From assembly GCF_023910625.1 (NCBI RefSeq), contig NZ_JAAVVW010000003.1:682001-746000 (forward strand): DNA of 64,000 nucleotides, given 5' to 3'. This DNA is from Limnohabitans sp. Its GTDB lineage: Bacteria > Pseudomonadota > Gammaproteobacteria > Burkholderiales > Burkholderiaceae_C. Position numbers and translations under genes: made by a program. A model generated the notes under the pieces. It did not search any database, was not told where the DNA came from, and saw only the letters and a list, made by a program, of their open reading frames with translations. This document shows, piece by piece, positions 1-10,029 of the stretch. Numbering within the stretch: position 1 is the first letter of the stretch; the number at the start of each line of letters is the position of its first letter.

Positions 1-693
1 CCCGGCAACCCCACGGGCGCGGTCATGCCCCTGCCGGAATGGCAAAAGCTGTTTGCCCTGTCGGACCAGCACGGTTTCGTCATTGCGTCGGACGAGTGCT
101 ACAGCGAGATTTATTTCCGCGAAGAAGCACCTTTGGGGGGTCTTGAAGCCGCCCACCAGTTGGGCCGCACCGATTTCAAACGCCTGATCGCCTTCACCAG
201 CTTGAGCAAGCGCAGCAACGTGCCGGGCCTGCGCAGCGGTTTTGTGGCGGGCGACGCGGCCATCATCCAACAGTTTTTGCTCTACCGCACTTACCACGGC
301 AGCGCCATGAGCCCGGTGGTACAAGCGGCCAGCGTGGCCGCCTGGGGCGACGAGGCCCATGTGGTGGACAACCGCAACCAGTACCGCACCAAGTTCGCCC
401 AAATCACGCCGGAATTGGCCAAAGTGCTGGACGTGAAACTGCCCGACGCCAGCTTTTACCTGTGGGCCGGTGTGCCTGCGGGTTGGCAAGGCGACGACGC
501 CGCGTTTGCCAGGGCGCTTTACCAGGCCGAGAGCGTCACGGTGCTGCCCGGCAGCTACCTGGCGCGTGACTTCAAAGGCAGCAATCCGGGCCAGGGCCGC
601 ATCCGCATGGCGTTGGTGGCCGAGACGGCCGAATGCCTGGAAGCAGCCGAGCGCATCGCGCGCTTCGTGCGCGCCCACCCCAAAAAGGCTTGA
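1..693 (+). CDS. dapC: Succinyldiaminopimelate aminotransferase, C-terminal part
   Basis: The gene enters from the left edge, so its N-terminal part is missing. The visible 230 residues are the C-terminal half of a fold-type I PLP aminotransferase: the PGNPTG motif is at the very start, the conserved D-E-C-Y segment follows, and [14 protein letters not shown] carries the PLP-binding lysine and a phosphate-binding arginine. The family transfers an amino group from glutamate to N-succinyl-2-amino-6-ketopimelate in lysine and peptidoglycan precursor synthesis. The DapC assignment rests on the motif style and on dapE starting two bases after the stop codon, which suggests one transcript. A general class I aminotransferase is the only realistic alternative. 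Confidence 0.88.
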   Translation, partial: PGNPTGAVMPLPEWQKLFALSDQHGFVIASDECYSEIYFREEAPLGGLEAAHQLGRTDFKRLIAFTSLSKRSNVPGLRSGFVAGDAAIIQQFLLYRTYHGSAMSPVVQAASVAAWGDEAHVVDNRNQYRTKFAQITPELAKVLDVKLPDASFYLWAGVPAGWQGDDAAFARALYQAESVTVLPGSYLARDFKGSNPGQGRIRMALVAETAECLEAAERIARFVRAHPKKA

Positions 694-695
694 AC

Positions 696-1859
696 ATGAC
701 CACCTGTCACGACACCCTGCGCTTGGCCGAACAGCTGATTTCCAAGCCCTCGGTCACCCCGGATGACGCCGGTTGCCTGGACCTGATCGCCGACGCCCTG
801 AAGCCGCTGGGCTTTGTCTGCGAATTCATGGACTCCGGCCCCGACACCTTCCGAGTGCGCAACCTGTGGGCCAAGCGGGCGGGCAGCTCGGGCCAGACCC
901 TGGCCTTTGCGGGCCACACCGACGTGGTGCCCACTGGGCCACTCACGCACTGGAACAGCGACCCCTTCACCCCCACGCACCGCGACGGCAAGCTGTTTGG
1001 CCGAGGGGCAAGCGACATGAAAACTTCGCTGGCGGCCATGGTGGTGGCGGTGCAGGAGTTCCTGGCAAGCAATCCCGAGCCGAAGCTTGGCCTCGCCTTT
1101 TTGCTGACCAGCGACGAAGAAGGTCCGGCGCTGGACGGCACCGTGGTGGTCTGCAAAGCCTTGGTGGCAAGGGATGATGCGCCACAGTTTTGCATCGTGG
1201 GCGAACCCACCTCAGTGCAGCAAACAGGCGACATGATCAAAAACGGCCGACGCGGCACCTTAAGCGGCAAACTCACCGTCAAAGGAGTGCAAGGCCATAT
1301 CGCCTACCCGCACCTGGCCGACAACCCGATCCACCGCTTGGCCCCGGCACTGGCCGAGTTGGTGACCATTCGGTGGGACGAAGGCAATGCCTTCTTCCAA
1401 CCCACCAGTTGGCAGGTCAGCAACATCCATGCGGGCACGGGCGCGAGCAATGTGATCCCCGGCGACTGCGTGGTGGACTTCAACTTCCGTTTTTGCACCG
1501 AATCCACACCCGAGAGCCTGCAGCAGCGCTTGACGGCCGTGCTGGACCAACACGGCTTGCAGTACCAACTGAAATGGACCCTCGGCGGCCTGCCGTTTTT
1601 GACCACACCGGGCAGCTTGGTCAAAGCCATTCAACAAGCCATCACCGACGAAACCGGCCTGACCACCGAGCTGTCCACCACAGGCGGCACCAGCGACGGC
1701 CGCTTCATCGCGCAGATTTGCCCACAAGTCATCGAGTTCGGTCCGCCCAACGCGACCATCCACAAGGTCAACGAGCATGTAGCGCTGACAGACATCGCGC
1801 CGCTCAAAGCCATCTACCGCCGCACGCTGGAACACCTCGACGCGGGCCTGTCCGCATGA
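696..1859 (+). CDS. dapE: Succinyl-diaminopimelate desuccinylase
   Basis: 387-residue M20-family metallohydrolase that removes succinate from N-succinyl-LL-diaminopimelate, giving LL-diaminopimelate for lysine and the cell wall. Visible features are the metal-site segment [11 protein letters not shown] (about residue 67), the GRGASDMK segment (about 100), TSDEEGPA with the catalytic glutamate pair (about 132), and a C-terminal [11 protein letters not shown] segment. The ATG at 696 is chosen because it follows the dapC stop by two bases and gives the usual N-terminus; upstream in-frame sequence would overlap dapC. The stop overlaps the next start as ATGA, which indicates translational coupling to prmB. 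Confidence 0.95.
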   Translation: MTTCHDTLRLAEQLISKPSVTPDDAGCLDLIADALKPLGFVCEFMDSGPDTFRVRNLWAKRAGSSGQTLAFAGHTDVVPTGPLTHWNSDPFTPTHRDGKLFGRGASDMKTSLAAMVVAVQEFLASNPEPKLGLAFLLTSDEEGPALDGTVVVCKALVARDDAPQFCIVGEPTSVQQTGDMIKNGRRGTLSGKLTVKGVQGHIAYPHLADNPIHRLAPALAELVTIRWDEGNAFFQPTSWQVSNIHAGTGASNVIPGDCVVDFNFRFCTESTPESLQQRLTAVLDQHGLQYQLKWTLGGLPFLTTPGSLVKAIQQAITDETGLTTELSTTGGTSDGRFIAQICPQVIEFGPPNATIHKVNEHVALTDIAPLKAIYRRTLEHLDAGLSA

Positions 1860-2734
1860 GCGCCTTGACCCTGTCGGGGTTGATCGCGGCATCTTCCGAG
1901 CGGCTCGCACACGCGGGAGTGGCTTTTGGCCACGGCACCCAGAGCGCCTTTGACGAAGCGGTCTGGCTGGTGCTTTGGCGTCTGGGCCTGCCGCTGGACA
2001 TCGATCTGGACGAAGTGAAAGAACAGGCCGTGACGCCCGAACAGCAGGCGGCTTGCGCTGCGCTGATCGAAGAACGCGTTGTCACCCGCAAACCCGCCGC
2101 CTACCTCACACAAGAAGCCTGGTTGCAGGGCGTGTCGTTTTACATCGACGAGCGCGCCATCGTGCCGCGCAGCCTGATCGCCGAGGTGCTGGCCGATGGC
2201 ACGATCGACGCCTGGCTGAGCGAGCAAACCACCCGCGTGCTGGACCTGTGCACCGGTAACGGCAGCCTGGCCGTGCTGGCGGCACTGGCTTGGCCCGAGG
2301 TGCAAGTCACCGGGGCGGACATTTCCGATGATGCGCTGGCCGTGGCCGCCATCAATGTGGCGCGTCACGACTTGCAAGCGCGCGTCCAACTGATCCACAG
2401 CGACGGTCTGAGTGCATTGCCGGGCCCGTTTGACCTCATCTTGTGCAACCCACCCTATGTGTGCCAAGCCAGCATGGACGCCCTGCCCGCCGAATACCGC
2501 GCTGAGCCCGAACTGGCGTTGGCTGGCGGCACCGACGGCATGGACTTTGTGCGGCAACTGTTCAAGGATGCGCCATCACGTATGAGCGAGCAAGCCTTGT
2601 TGGTGCTGGAAATCGGAAACGAAGTCGACCATTTCATCGCAGCATTTCCCGAACTCGAAGTCGCCTGGCTGGACACCAGCGCGGGCGACGATCAGGTGCT
2701 GTTGATCTCCCGCGAAGCCTTGCTCAGCTTTTGA
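1856..2734 (+). CDS. prmB: 50S ribosomal protein L3 glutamine methyltransferase
   Basis: 292-residue class I SAM-dependent methyltransferase of the PrmB/HemK group, which methylates the side-chain nitrogen of a glutamine in ribosomal protein L3. An N-terminal helical domain precedes the SAM-binding motif [13 protein letters not shown] (about residue 129), and the diagnostic catalytic motif ILCNPPYV follows at about residue 196. The long N-terminal domain and the [12 protein letters not shown] segment favour PrmB over the release-factor enzyme PrmC. The start overlaps the dapE stop by four bases. Another reading frame stays open far upstream through dapE, but that stretch is only a shadow of dapE. 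Confidence 0.92.
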   Translation: MSALTLSGLIAASSERLAHAGVAFGHGTQSAFDEAVWLVLWRLGLPLDIDLDEVKEQAVTPEQQAACAALIEERVVTRKPAAYLTQEAWLQGVSFYIDERAIVPRSLIAEVLADGTIDAWLSEQTTRVLDLCTGNGSLAVLAALAWPEVQVTGADISDDALAVAAINVARHDLQARVQLIHSDGLSALPGPFDLILCNPPYVCQASMDALPAEYRAEPELALAGGTDGMDFVRQLFKDAPSRMSEQALLVLEIGNEVDHFIAAFPELEVAWLDTSAGDDQVLLISREALLSF

Positions 2735-2890
2735 ATGCCCGGCCTGCAGGCCTGGGAAACGACCTAATTTTCAACACGCCATCTCACCGACACACACATC
2801 GGCGAAAATGGCGGGTTGTGCTTTTAGAGGTCAGTCCCTCCAGACTGACCCTGCTCCCCATACCGGCATCTGTTCCGGACACTGCTTTTC

Positions 2891-4900
2891 ATGATCAATC
2901 TTAAAAACGTCACCCTCCGCCGAGGCACCAAGGTGCTGCTGGACAAAGCTTCTGTCACCCTCAACCCCGGCGAAAAAGTCGGTCTGGTGGGGCGCAACGG
3001 GGCGGGCAAATCCACCTTGTTTGCGTTGTTCAACGGCAGCTTGACCGAGGACGGCGGCGACTTTGAAATGCCGCGCCAGTGGCGCATGGGTCAAGTTGCA
3101 CAAAACATGCCCGAGACCGACCAAGCCGCCGCTGACTTTGTGCTGGAAGGAGACACCCGATTGGCCGAATTGCGCCAACGTTTGGTGGTGGCCGAAGCCA
3201 GTGGCGACGGCATGGAAATGGCCCACGTTTACACCGACTTGGCCGATGCCGGGGACCACGACGCCATGCCGCGCGCAGAAGCCCTGATTTTGGGCCTGGG
3301 CTTTCGGGTGGACGAGCTCAACAACCCGGTCAACAGCTTTTCGGGCGGCTGGCGCATGCGCTTGCAGCTGGCCCGCGCACTGATGTGCCCGTCAGACATC
3401 CTGATATTGGACGAGCCCACCAACCACTTGGACTTGGATGCGCTGGTCTGGCTGGAAGCTTGGTTGCAGCGCTACGCGGGCACGATGATCGTGATCAGCC
3501 ATGACCGCGAGTTTCTGGATGCCGTGACCGATGTCACCTTGCACATCGACCACGCCAAACTCACCCGTTACGGCAGCAACTACAGTGGCTTTGAAATCCT
3601 GCGTGCCCAACAGATGGAGCTGCAACAAGCTTCGTTCTCCAAGCAGCAAGACAAGATCGCCCACCTGCAAAAGTTCATCACCCGCTTCAAAGCCCAGGCC
3701 AGCAAAGCCAAGCAGGCTCAAAGCCGGGTCAAGGCACTCGAGCGCATGGAGAAAGTGGCCCCGCTGCTGGCCGATGCCGAGTTCACCTTCGGCTTCAAGG
3801 AACCCAACAACCTGCCCAACCCGATGCTGGCCATCAGCGACGCGAGTTTTGGCTATGTGGTGGACGACGAGCCCAAAGCCATCTTGCAAGGCGTGAGCAA
3901 ATCGGTGTTGGCGGGCCAGCGCATTGGTATTTTGGGGGCCAACGGTCAAGGCAAATCGACCCTGGTCAAAACGATTGCCCGCACCATGCCACTACTGGCC
4001 GGCACGCTGACCGAGGGCAAGGGCCTGAACATCGGCTACTTTGCGCAGCAAGAACTCGATGTGCTGCACCCGAATGACAATCCGCTGGAGCACATGATTC
4101 GCCTGTCCAAAGAGCTGGGCAGCAACGAGCCCAGCCGCGAACAGGACCTGCGCAACTACCTGGGCACCTTCAACTTCAGTGGCGACATGGTCAAGCAGTC
4201 CGTGGGCTCCATGAGCGGCGGCGAAAAAGCCCGACTGGTGCTGGCCATGATCGTGTGGCAACGGCCCAACCTGCTGCTGCTGGACGAGCCCACCAACCAC
4301 CTTGACTTGGCGACCCGAGAGGCCCTGTCGATGGCGCTCAACGAGTTCGAAGGCACCGTCATGCTGGTCAGCCACGACCGCGCCTTGCTGCGCGCCGTGT
4401 GCGACGAGTTCTGGATGGTGGGCCGGGGCAAGGTCGAGCCCTTTGACGGCGATCTGGACGATTACCAGAAATACCTGTTGGAAGAGTCCAAACGCCTGCG
4501 CGAGGAAGCTCAAAAACTCGCCTGCAATGCCAACCTGTCGGTATCGCCCACCGCAGTTCAGGCGCCAGTGCCTGTTGCCTCATCAGTGGCCGCGCCCTTG
4601 GCCAGCGTTAGCGCACCCGTCATCAGCGGCGCCGAACAGCGCAAACTCGATGCCCAAAAGCGACAGCAACTGGCCGAGAAAACTCGTCCCTTGAAGCGCG
4701 AACTGGAGCAAAATGAGCAACGCCTCGCGAGCATCGAGGTTGAGAAAGCATTGCTTGAACAGCAAATGACTTCCATTTTTCCCCCAGCAAAGATCGCCGA
4801 AACCGGCCGTCGTCTCAAAGCCCTGACTGAGGAAGCGAGCGACCTGGAAGAGCGTTGGCTCGAGCTGACGTCATTGCTGGAAGAAGTCACTTCGATTTGA
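2891..4900 (+). CDS. ABC-F family ATPase, YheS-like
   Basis: 669-residue soluble protein with two ABC ATPase cassettes and no membrane segments, so an ABC-F protein acting on the ribosome rather than a transporter. Cassette 1 has Walker A GRNGAGKST (about residue 35), signature FSGGWRMRL and Walker B LILDEPTNHLD. A charged linker follows. Cassette 2 has Walker A GANGQGKST (about 349), signature MSGGEKARL (about 441) and LLLDEPTNHLD. A Lys/Glu/Gln-rich C-terminal coiled coil (about 580-665) closes the protein. Order and length resemble YheS (also written Uup-like in some annotations). Its substrate event on the ribosome cannot be read from sequence. Confidence 0.9.
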   Translation: MINLKNVTLRRGTKVLLDKASVTLNPGEKVGLVGRNGAGKSTLFALFNGSLTEDGGDFEMPRQWRMGQVAQNMPETDQAAADFVLEGDTRLAELRQRLVVAEASGDGMEMAHVYTDLADAGDHDAMPRAEALILGLGFRVDELNNPVNSFSGGWRMRLQLARALMCPSDILILDEPTNHLDLDALVWLEAWLQRYAGTMIVISHDREFLDAVTDVTLHIDHAKLTRYGSNYSGFEILRAQQMELQQASFSKQQDKIAHLQKFITRFKAQASKAKQAQSRVKALERMEKVAPLLADAEFTFGFKEPNNLPNPMLAISDASFGYVVDDEPKAILQGVSKSVLAGQRIGILGANGQGKSTLVKTIARTMPLLAGTLTEGKGLNIGYFAQQELDVLHPNDNPLEHMIRLSKELGSNEPSREQDLRNYLGTFNFSGDMVKQSVGSMSGGEKARLVLAMIVWQRPNLLLLDEPTNHLDLATREALSMALNEFEGTVMLVSHDRALLRAVCDEFWMVGRGKVEPFDGDLDDYQKYLLEESKRLREEAQKLACNANLSVSPTAVQAPVPVASSVAAPLASVSAPVISGAEQRKLDAQKRQQLAEKTRPLKRELEQNEQRLASIEVEKALLEQQMTSIFPPAKIAETGRRLKALTEEASDLEERWLELTSLLEEVTSI

Positions 4901-5019
4901 AACACCGAGTTCCATCTCATGCGGTGACTCTTTGAGAGTGCATTGCCCAAACGGCAATCCCCAAGCTAAGAACCCCGGCAAGCTGGGGAGGTGTGGACCC
5001 GACAGTGACTTAACCAATG

Positions 5020-5052
5020 AAAAAGCACTTTGAACTGCCGTACAAAGTGCCT
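5020..5052 (-). terminator. Intrinsic terminator of tRNA-Lys
   Basis: GCACTTTG (5025-5032) pairs perfectly with CAAAGTGC (5043-5050) around a 10-base loop. Read on the minus strand, the stem is followed by TTTTT. It lies 8 bases beyond the CCA end of the tRNA-Lys gene, as expected for that transcript. Confidence 0.8.
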
Positions 5053-5059
5053 TCGAATT

Positions 5060-5135
5060 TGGTGGGACCAGCGGGGGTCGAACCCACGACAAACGGATTA
5101 AAAGTCCGCTGCTCTACCAACTGAGCTATGGTCCC
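5060..5135 (-). tRNA. tRNA-Lys (UUU)
   Basis: On the minus strand a 76-base cloverleaf begins GGGACCA and ends TGGTCCC-A-CCA, giving a seven-pair acceptor stem with an encoded CCA. The D-loop AGCTCAGTTGGTAGAGC, the anticodon loop CTTTTAA with anticodon TTT, and the T-arm GTGGGTTCGAACCCC are all standard. It reads AAA/AAG lysine codons. A terminator follows immediately. Confidence 0.97.
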
Positions 5136-5179
5136 TGTGCTGCGATGCGTTGCACTGCGGCAAGACTCAAATTATAGCC

Positions 5180-5989
5180 TTAATTTAAGATCTCATCAGG
5201 AGGCTTAGCCAAAAAATTCAAAATTTCGGAGGCCGCACACATGCCAAAGGTAGCAGTGACGCTGACGACCGAACCATAGCCGTGACAATTGAGTGAACCA
5301 TCACCATCGACAGCGCAAGAGGCATCGGGAGGAGCTACCGGCTCACGGCTGAACACCCCGGAAACACCCATTCGCTGATTACCACGAGCAGCATGGTGAT
5401 GTTTGCGAAGTCGATACCGCAGCTGAGCCAACAAAGGGTCGTTTGTGATGCGGGACAAATCTTCGACATCCACTTTGTGTGCCAGACGTTTGCCGCCCGC
5501 AGCGCCCACCGTGATGAACCCCACTTTCGAAATCATGGCCCAATGCGCCATGGCCACCTTGGCCTTGACTTGGTCACAGGCATCAATCAAGGCATCCGGG
5601 ATTTGCAACATCAACCCAGGCCAATTTTCTGGGCTGACAAACTCATCCACCATATCGACTTGGCAATCCGGGTTGATCAAAGCGATGCGTTGCTGCATCG
5701 CCAGCACTTTCGACTGCCCGGTGGTCACATCAAGGGCATGAATTTGCCGATTGATATTGGATTCGGCAATGTGGTCCATGTCGATCAAGGTCAGGCGACG
5801 CACCCCGGAGCGCGCCAGAGCTTCAGCAGACCAGGATCCCACCCCCCCTAAACCGACCACCGCCACATGGGCCTGTCGAATACGTTGGGCTCCCGGAACA
5901 CCATAAAGACGCTGCAGCGCGCCAAAACGGCGTTCGCTCGAAGCCTCAGGACTGAGTGATTGTGGTGAGGATGTTTCAGGCATGGCCAT
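5180..5989 (-). CDS. tcdA: tRNA threonylcarbamoyladenosine dehydratase
   Basis: 269-residue E1-like (ThiF/MoeB superfamily) enzyme. TcdA (CsdL) uses ATP to cyclise t6A37 to ct6A in tRNAs that read ANN codons. The nucleotide-binding motif VVGLGGVGSWSAEAL is at about residue 44, followed by LIDMDHIAESNINRQ, which carries the conserved Asp and the N-x-x-R-Q motif. The GVSGVFSREPV segment and the C-terminal GSVVSVTATFGM are typical of the TcdA subgroup. Two in-frame ATGs at 5989 and 5983 are both possible and neither has a clear ribosome site. The gene lies 42 bases after the sulfur transporter gene on the same strand. Confidence 0.92.
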   Translation of the reverse strand: MAMPETSSPQSLSPEASSERRFGALQRLYGVPGAQRIRQAHVAVVGLGGVGSWSAEALARSGVRRLTLIDMDHIAESNINRQIHALDVTTGQSKVLAMQQRIALINPDCQVDMVDEFVSPENWPGLMLQIPDALIDACDQVKAKVAMAHWAMISKVGFITVGAAGGKRLAHKVDVEDLSRITNDPLLAQLRYRLRKHHHAARGNQRMGVSGVFSREPVAPPDASCAVDGDGSLNCHGYGSVVSVTATFGMCAASEILNFLAKPPDEILN

Positions 5990-6031
5990 GGTGAGATGCT
6001 GGAAACGGATGGTTCATGTAATACACTTGCC

Positions 6032-7144
6032 TCAATCTTGCCGCAGTTGCCAAAGCAATGCAGTGCAGGCCCCAAAGAAAATGCCCATGACAGACAAGAG
6101 GCTGCCCAAACTGAGGGTAGACAAACCCGTCAAACCTTGACCAAAAGTGCAGCCCATGGCCAATACCCCGCCCACGCCCATCAAAATACCACCTACCAAG
6201 TGACGCACAAAATCTGCACGGTCTGTGAAGCTTTCCCAGCGGAAAGAGCCCTGCAACAGGGCACTGACGCAAGACCCACTGAGTACCCCGAGGACCGTGA
6301 CCATGCCCAAGGTCAAGCGCTTGCTTCCATCGCTGTAATAAAGCAAGGCATCCAGCCAATAGGCCACGGGCGCAGTGAAGCTGAGCGCCTCCATCCGTCC
6401 ACTGTGTGTGGTTAGGAAAACCGGCTCCAGGGTCTGCGGGTGTTCTGGAACAAAGCCCCATACACCGCTGAGCCACCAAAACGACACGACCAGAAGCCCC
6501 ACACCTGCCCCCGTCGCCCAATTGCTCAGGGTATTGAAACTGCGATCATGAACCACCCAAATCAAAAGAATCAGAGTCGCCACGGCGGCCGACAAGCCAA
6601 GGGCATCAGGCAAGGCAAGCCCGCTGTATGAAGACACCCACTGCCCCACAAAAGGGCCATCAGGCCAAATGACTGCTACGGGGTCGATGTAACGAACGCG
6701 CCAAACTGCGGTTAAACCCCGCATCGTAGCCAAGCCGGCAACGGCCATTGCCAGTAATACGACCAAGGACTTCAAATTGCCCGCCCCCAATCGAACCAGC
6801 GATTTGCTACTGCAACCGGAGGCCAAGACCATACCTATACCGAACAAGGTGCCACCAGAAAGCCCGGACAACCAGCTCAGTTGATGGTTGGCATAGATCG
6901 TGTTCAGTGGGCTGATCCACCCCGCCCCAGCCATAGCTCCAAAACCCGAAATGGCCACAGCCAGAGCCAGGGCCCACTGGCGAAGGCGAGTGGCATCGCG
7001 CATCACCACCCAGTCACTGATGGCTCCCATGGTGCAAAAATGACCACGGTGCACCCAAACGCCCGTTAAAAAGGACAAAGCAAAACTGAAGATCCAAATC
7101 TGGACCCTCAAGTTCTGAAGTTCATCGACTGAAATGACAGCCAT
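6032..7144 (-). CDS. YeeE/YedE family sulfur-compound transporter
   Basis: 370-residue polytopic membrane protein with roughly nine or ten hydrophobic helices, matching two fused YeeE/YedE (DUF395) repeats. Conserved small-residue/cysteine motifs occur in each half: HFCTMGAISD (about residue 35), LASGCSSKSLVRLG (about 107) and LAMGCTFGQGLTG (about 330). In the studied family member TsuA such cysteines pass thiosulfate through the membrane. The substrate here is inferred, not shown. It starts seven bases after the cpoB stop, so it may be read from the tolB-pal-cpoB transcript, and tcdA follows it. Confidence 0.85.
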   Translation of the reverse strand: MAVISVDELQNLRVQIWIFSFALSFLTGVWVHRGHFCTMGAISDWVVMRDATRLRQWALALAVAISGFGAMAGAGWISPLNTIYANHQLSWLSGLSGGTLFGIGMVLASGCSSKSLVRLGAGNLKSLVVLLAMAVAGLATMRGLTAVWRVRYIDPVAVIWPDGPFVGQWVSSYSGLALPDALGLSAAVATLILLIWVVHDRSFNTLSNWATGAGVGLLVVSFWWLSGVWGFVPEHPQTLEPVFLTTHSGRMEALSFTAPVAYWLDALLYYSDGSKRLTLGMVTVLGVLSGSCVSALLQGSFRWESFTDRADFVRHLVGGILMGVGGVLAMGCTFGQGLTGLSTLSLGSLLSVMGIFFGACTALLWQLRQD

Positions 7145-7150
7145 GCGGCT

Positions 7151-7954
7151 TCAGCGCAAACGGCTCAATCGCTCGCGAGCCGTGGCTGCTGCTTCAGAAG
7201 CGGGGTGTGTTTTGATCAGGTGCTCCAATGTTTTTCGGGCACCTTTGAGGTCTTTGAGTTCAAGCTGCACATTGGAAATGGCAAGCATCGCTTCCGACGC
7301 GCGCGGATGCGAAGGGGAGTCGGTCAACAAACGCTGAAAGTTCAACATCGCCTCTCGGTAAGCCTTGTTGGCATACTGGGCATTGCCCAACCAAAAAAGA
7401 GCAGAGGGAAAAAAAGCACTTTGGGGGTAACGGACCATGAAAGCCCCCAAGGCCGATTGCGCTGCAGCAAAGTCGGCTTGACGAAAGAACGCCAAGGCTT
7501 TGTCGAAATCAGCCTTTTCAGACGGATCCACCATGGCCTCGCGACCGTCAATGCTGACACGCACAGGCTCAAAACGTCGCAAGCGATCATCAACGCTGGA
7601 GAAGGCATCTTTTTGCCGAAGCTGCAGTTCCGACAAATCCCGAGCAAGGCGCTCCTGTGCCCCCAAACTTTGAGCCAGATCCGAGCGCAGTTTGTCAATT
7701 TGAGCTTGCAAATCGAGCAAGGCTGAGCGCAACGAAGTCACGCGCTCGTCAATCAGTTGGTTTTGCTTTCGCGCAGCTTGTTCAACCAGGGCTTGATTGG
7801 CAATTTGAGCTTGTTCAAGGCGTTGGCGCAGGTCCAGAATGGCCCGGCGCGCTTCATCGTCACCAAAAAGAGCCGCCTGCGCACTTCCGCCCAGCGCACC
7901 CAAGGCCACCAACAGGGCCAGGCCGGACTTTTTCCACTCACACGCTCGAAGCAT
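7151..7954 (-). CDS. cpoB: Cell division coordinator CpoB (YbgF)
   Basis: 267-residue periplasmic Tol-Pal accessory protein that links peptidoglycan synthesis with outer-membrane constriction. A Sec signal peptide (LALLVALGALGGSAQA) is followed by a coiled-coil trimerisation region (about residues 30-110, heptad-rich RQRLEQAQIANQ and LDLQAQIDKL) and a C-terminal TPR domain (about 145-267) with repeats such as ALFWLGNAQYANKAYREAM. The ATG at 7954 is preferred over an in-frame TTG at 7966 because it has AGG upstream and does not overlap the pal stop at 7963. Confidence 0.93.
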   Translation of the reverse strand: MLRACEWKKSGLALLVALGALGGSAQAALFGDDEARRAILDLRQRLEQAQIANQALVEQAARKQNQLIDERVTSLRSALLDLQAQIDKLRSDLAQSLGAQERLARDLSELQLRQKDAFSSVDDRLRRFEPVRVSIDGREAMVDPSEKADFDKALAFFRQADFAAAQSALGAFMVRYPQSAFFPSALFWLGNAQYANKAYREAMLNFQRLLTDSPSHPRASEAMLAISNVQLELKDLKGARKTLEHLIKTHPASEAAATARERLSRLR

Positions 7955-7962
7955 ATTGAACC

Positions 7963-8511
7963 TCAATAACGAATTTCGACGCGGCGATTTTTTGCTTGCT
8001 CCAGATCGGAGCCACCTTCTGATAGCAGCTTTTCCTTACCGAAACTCACCGCCTCGAGTTGAGACTCGGGCACACCCAGCAAACTCAAGGCCTGACGAAC
8101 TGCATCGGCTCGTTTTTGCCCCAGTGCCAGGTTGTATTCACGGCCCCCACGGTCATCGGTATGGCCTTCCAGGCTGGCTTTTCGTTGTTTGTTGGCTTGC
8201 AAAAACTGGGCGTGCGAAGCAATAACAGGACGCGCCTCAGAACGAATGACATAGCTGTCATAGTCGAAAAAGACCACGTGCACCACGCCCGCTGGGCCTT
8301 GGCCTGGGGCCTTCGCCTCCACAGAAACAGTCGGTATGCCTGTTTGGGCACCGCCTTGAGCGGCACCCAAGCCCTGCACCGCTACCCTCGAGCCCGGACC
8401 GGTCGAAGTGGCCGCCTTGTCCTCAACCGGGACATCATCGAGCTTGACGCCCGAGCCACAGCCCACCAACAAGGCACCGAGCAAAAAAACCGTCACGACT
8501 TGCTTTTTCAT
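7963..8511 (-). CDS. pal: Peptidoglycan-associated lipoprotein Pal
   Basis: 182-residue outer-membrane lipoprotein that anchors the membrane to peptidoglycan as part of Tol-Pal. The signal peptide ends in the lipobox LLVGC, so Cys18 becomes the lipidated N-terminus. The OmpA-like domain is C-terminal: FDYDSYVIR, then the diaminopimelate-binding region with LEGHTDDRGGREYNLALGQ, then RRVEIRY at the end. The start at 8511 is chosen over upstream ATG codons because it follows TGAGG at suitable spacing and gives a standard lipoprotein signal. It sits between tolB and cpoB in the usual order. Confidence 0.97.
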   Translation of the reverse strand: MKKQVVTVFLLGALLVGCGSGVKLDDVPVEDKAATSTGPGSRVAVQGLGAAQGGAQTGIPTVSVEAKAPGQGPAGVVHVVFFDYDSYVIRSEARPVIASHAQFLQANKQRKASLEGHTDDRGGREYNLALGQKRADAVRQALSLLGVPESQLEAVSFGKEKLLSEGGSDLEQAKNRRVEIRY

Positions 8512-8546
8512 AATCAACCTCATGGATAAAAACCTAAAAAATTGTC

Positions 8547-9834
8547 TCAAGGCCTGGAGGGCCCCCAATGGGGCTCCCGGAGATCGCCAACTTGTCCAGC
8601 CAGACGGGCTTTGACCCGACCATCGAGTGTAGTGGTCATGAGCGCCTCTGTGCCTTGCTGGGTGGCATAGACCAACAAGCGGCTATTGGGCGCAAAGCTG
8701 GGTCGTTCATCGGCGTTTGAATCGGTTAATGCGCTGGTTTGTCCGGAGACCAGGTCCATCAAGTGCAGTTTGAATGCGCCTCCAATGCGAGAAACATAGG
8801 CCATCCATCTGCCGTCCGGGCTCAGGGCGGGGGAAATGTTGTACGAGCCAGTGAAGGTGATACGCTCGGCCGCGCCACCAGATGCTGGCATTTTATAAAT
8901 TTGCGGATTGCCGCCTCGGTCACTGACAAAGTAAAGAGTCTGTCCGTCTGGCGAAAAGGCAGGCTCTGTGTTGATGCTACCGCTGGTCAAACGTTGGGGC
9001 TCACCACCTTGCAAAGCCACCCGCCAAAGTTGGGAGCCGCCATCCCGGCTCAAAGTGGCGACGATGGAACGTCCGTCAGGCGCCCAAACCGGGGCGCTGT
9101 TGGACCCTTTGAAGTTGGCCACCTCCCGCCGTTGACCACTTGCCAATTCATGAACGTAAACCACAGGTTTACGATTTTCAAATGAGACATAGGCCAAGTG
9201 AGTACCGTTCGGTGACCAAGATGGCGAGATGATGGGCTCCGGGCTAATGATGGCTGAACGCGCACCTTCTCCATCGGAGTCTGCCACCCACAAGGTGTAG
9301 CGGCCAACCGTACTTGGTCACATAAGTGATGCGCGAGGTGAATACACCCGGAGAACCCGTCAGTTGCTGGTAAACCCAGTCGGAGATTCGGTGTGCAGAC
9401 AAGCGCAAGTCTGCCGCAGCAACGGTATCCCTGAAGTCGGATTTTTCTTGACCTTTGACCACATCCCAAAGGCGGGCGCGCACATCGAAACGACCATCCG
9501 CCAAACGGGTCACAGAGCCGACAAGCAGGGCCTCTGCTGACGTGGCGCGCAAAGTCGACCAATCAGGACGACTCATTTCATCGAGAACCAAATTGCCTGC
9601 GGGCAAAGGCCTGAACTGACCTGTACGCGATAGATTGGCTTGGACTATGGAAGATAGTTTCTGAGGTGACTGACCCTCCGCCTTGAAAGTGGTGACCAGA
9701 ACTGGCAACTGGGTCAAGCCCACGCCGGTAACTTCCACCCTGAATTGGGCCCAGACGGATGAGCTCAAAACTGACAAGAAGGCAAAACTCAACAGCAAAC
9801 CCTGGCAACGCGCAGGAAAATTAAACAGGTTCAT
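8547..9834 (-). pseudogene. tolB: Tol-Pal beta-propeller protein TolB, frameshifted
   Basis: The gene is complete but split between two reading frames. The first part (9834 to about 9307) holds a Sec signal peptide ending SSVWA and the TolB N-terminal domain to RITYVTK. The second part (about 9305 to 8547) resumes at RYTLWVADSDGEGA and runs through the WD40-like propeller blades (repeated SPDG and APDGRS motifs) to the end. Removing one base in the run at 9302-9309 restores one protein of 428 residues, the normal TolB length. Both halves look fully conserved, so this is either a very recent lesion or a sequence error; TolB is periplasmic and needed for envelope integrity. In-frame ATGs at 9840 and 9834 are both possible. 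Confidence 0.93.
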
Positions 9835-10029
9835 GTGCATCCATGATCAGAGGGACCGTTGAAATCAGTGATCGTACATCCTCAGATGGTCAATTCTAAC
9901 GGTGCCACTGTCGCCCTCCTGTGAAGCATCGCACCTGCCTGAGGCCTCCTCCCAGGCACCCGCAAGACGAGCCCTTTTAACCATTGGCAAGGACTGCCTG
10001 ATCGCCCTCTGCTTACAATCCTATCCGTC

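Noticed and set aside
1190-1855. Long open frame upstream of prmB in its own frame
   Set aside because: It lies inside dapE; its translation is Arg/His/Pro-rich and matches nothing. The prmB start at 1856 overlaps the dapE stop.
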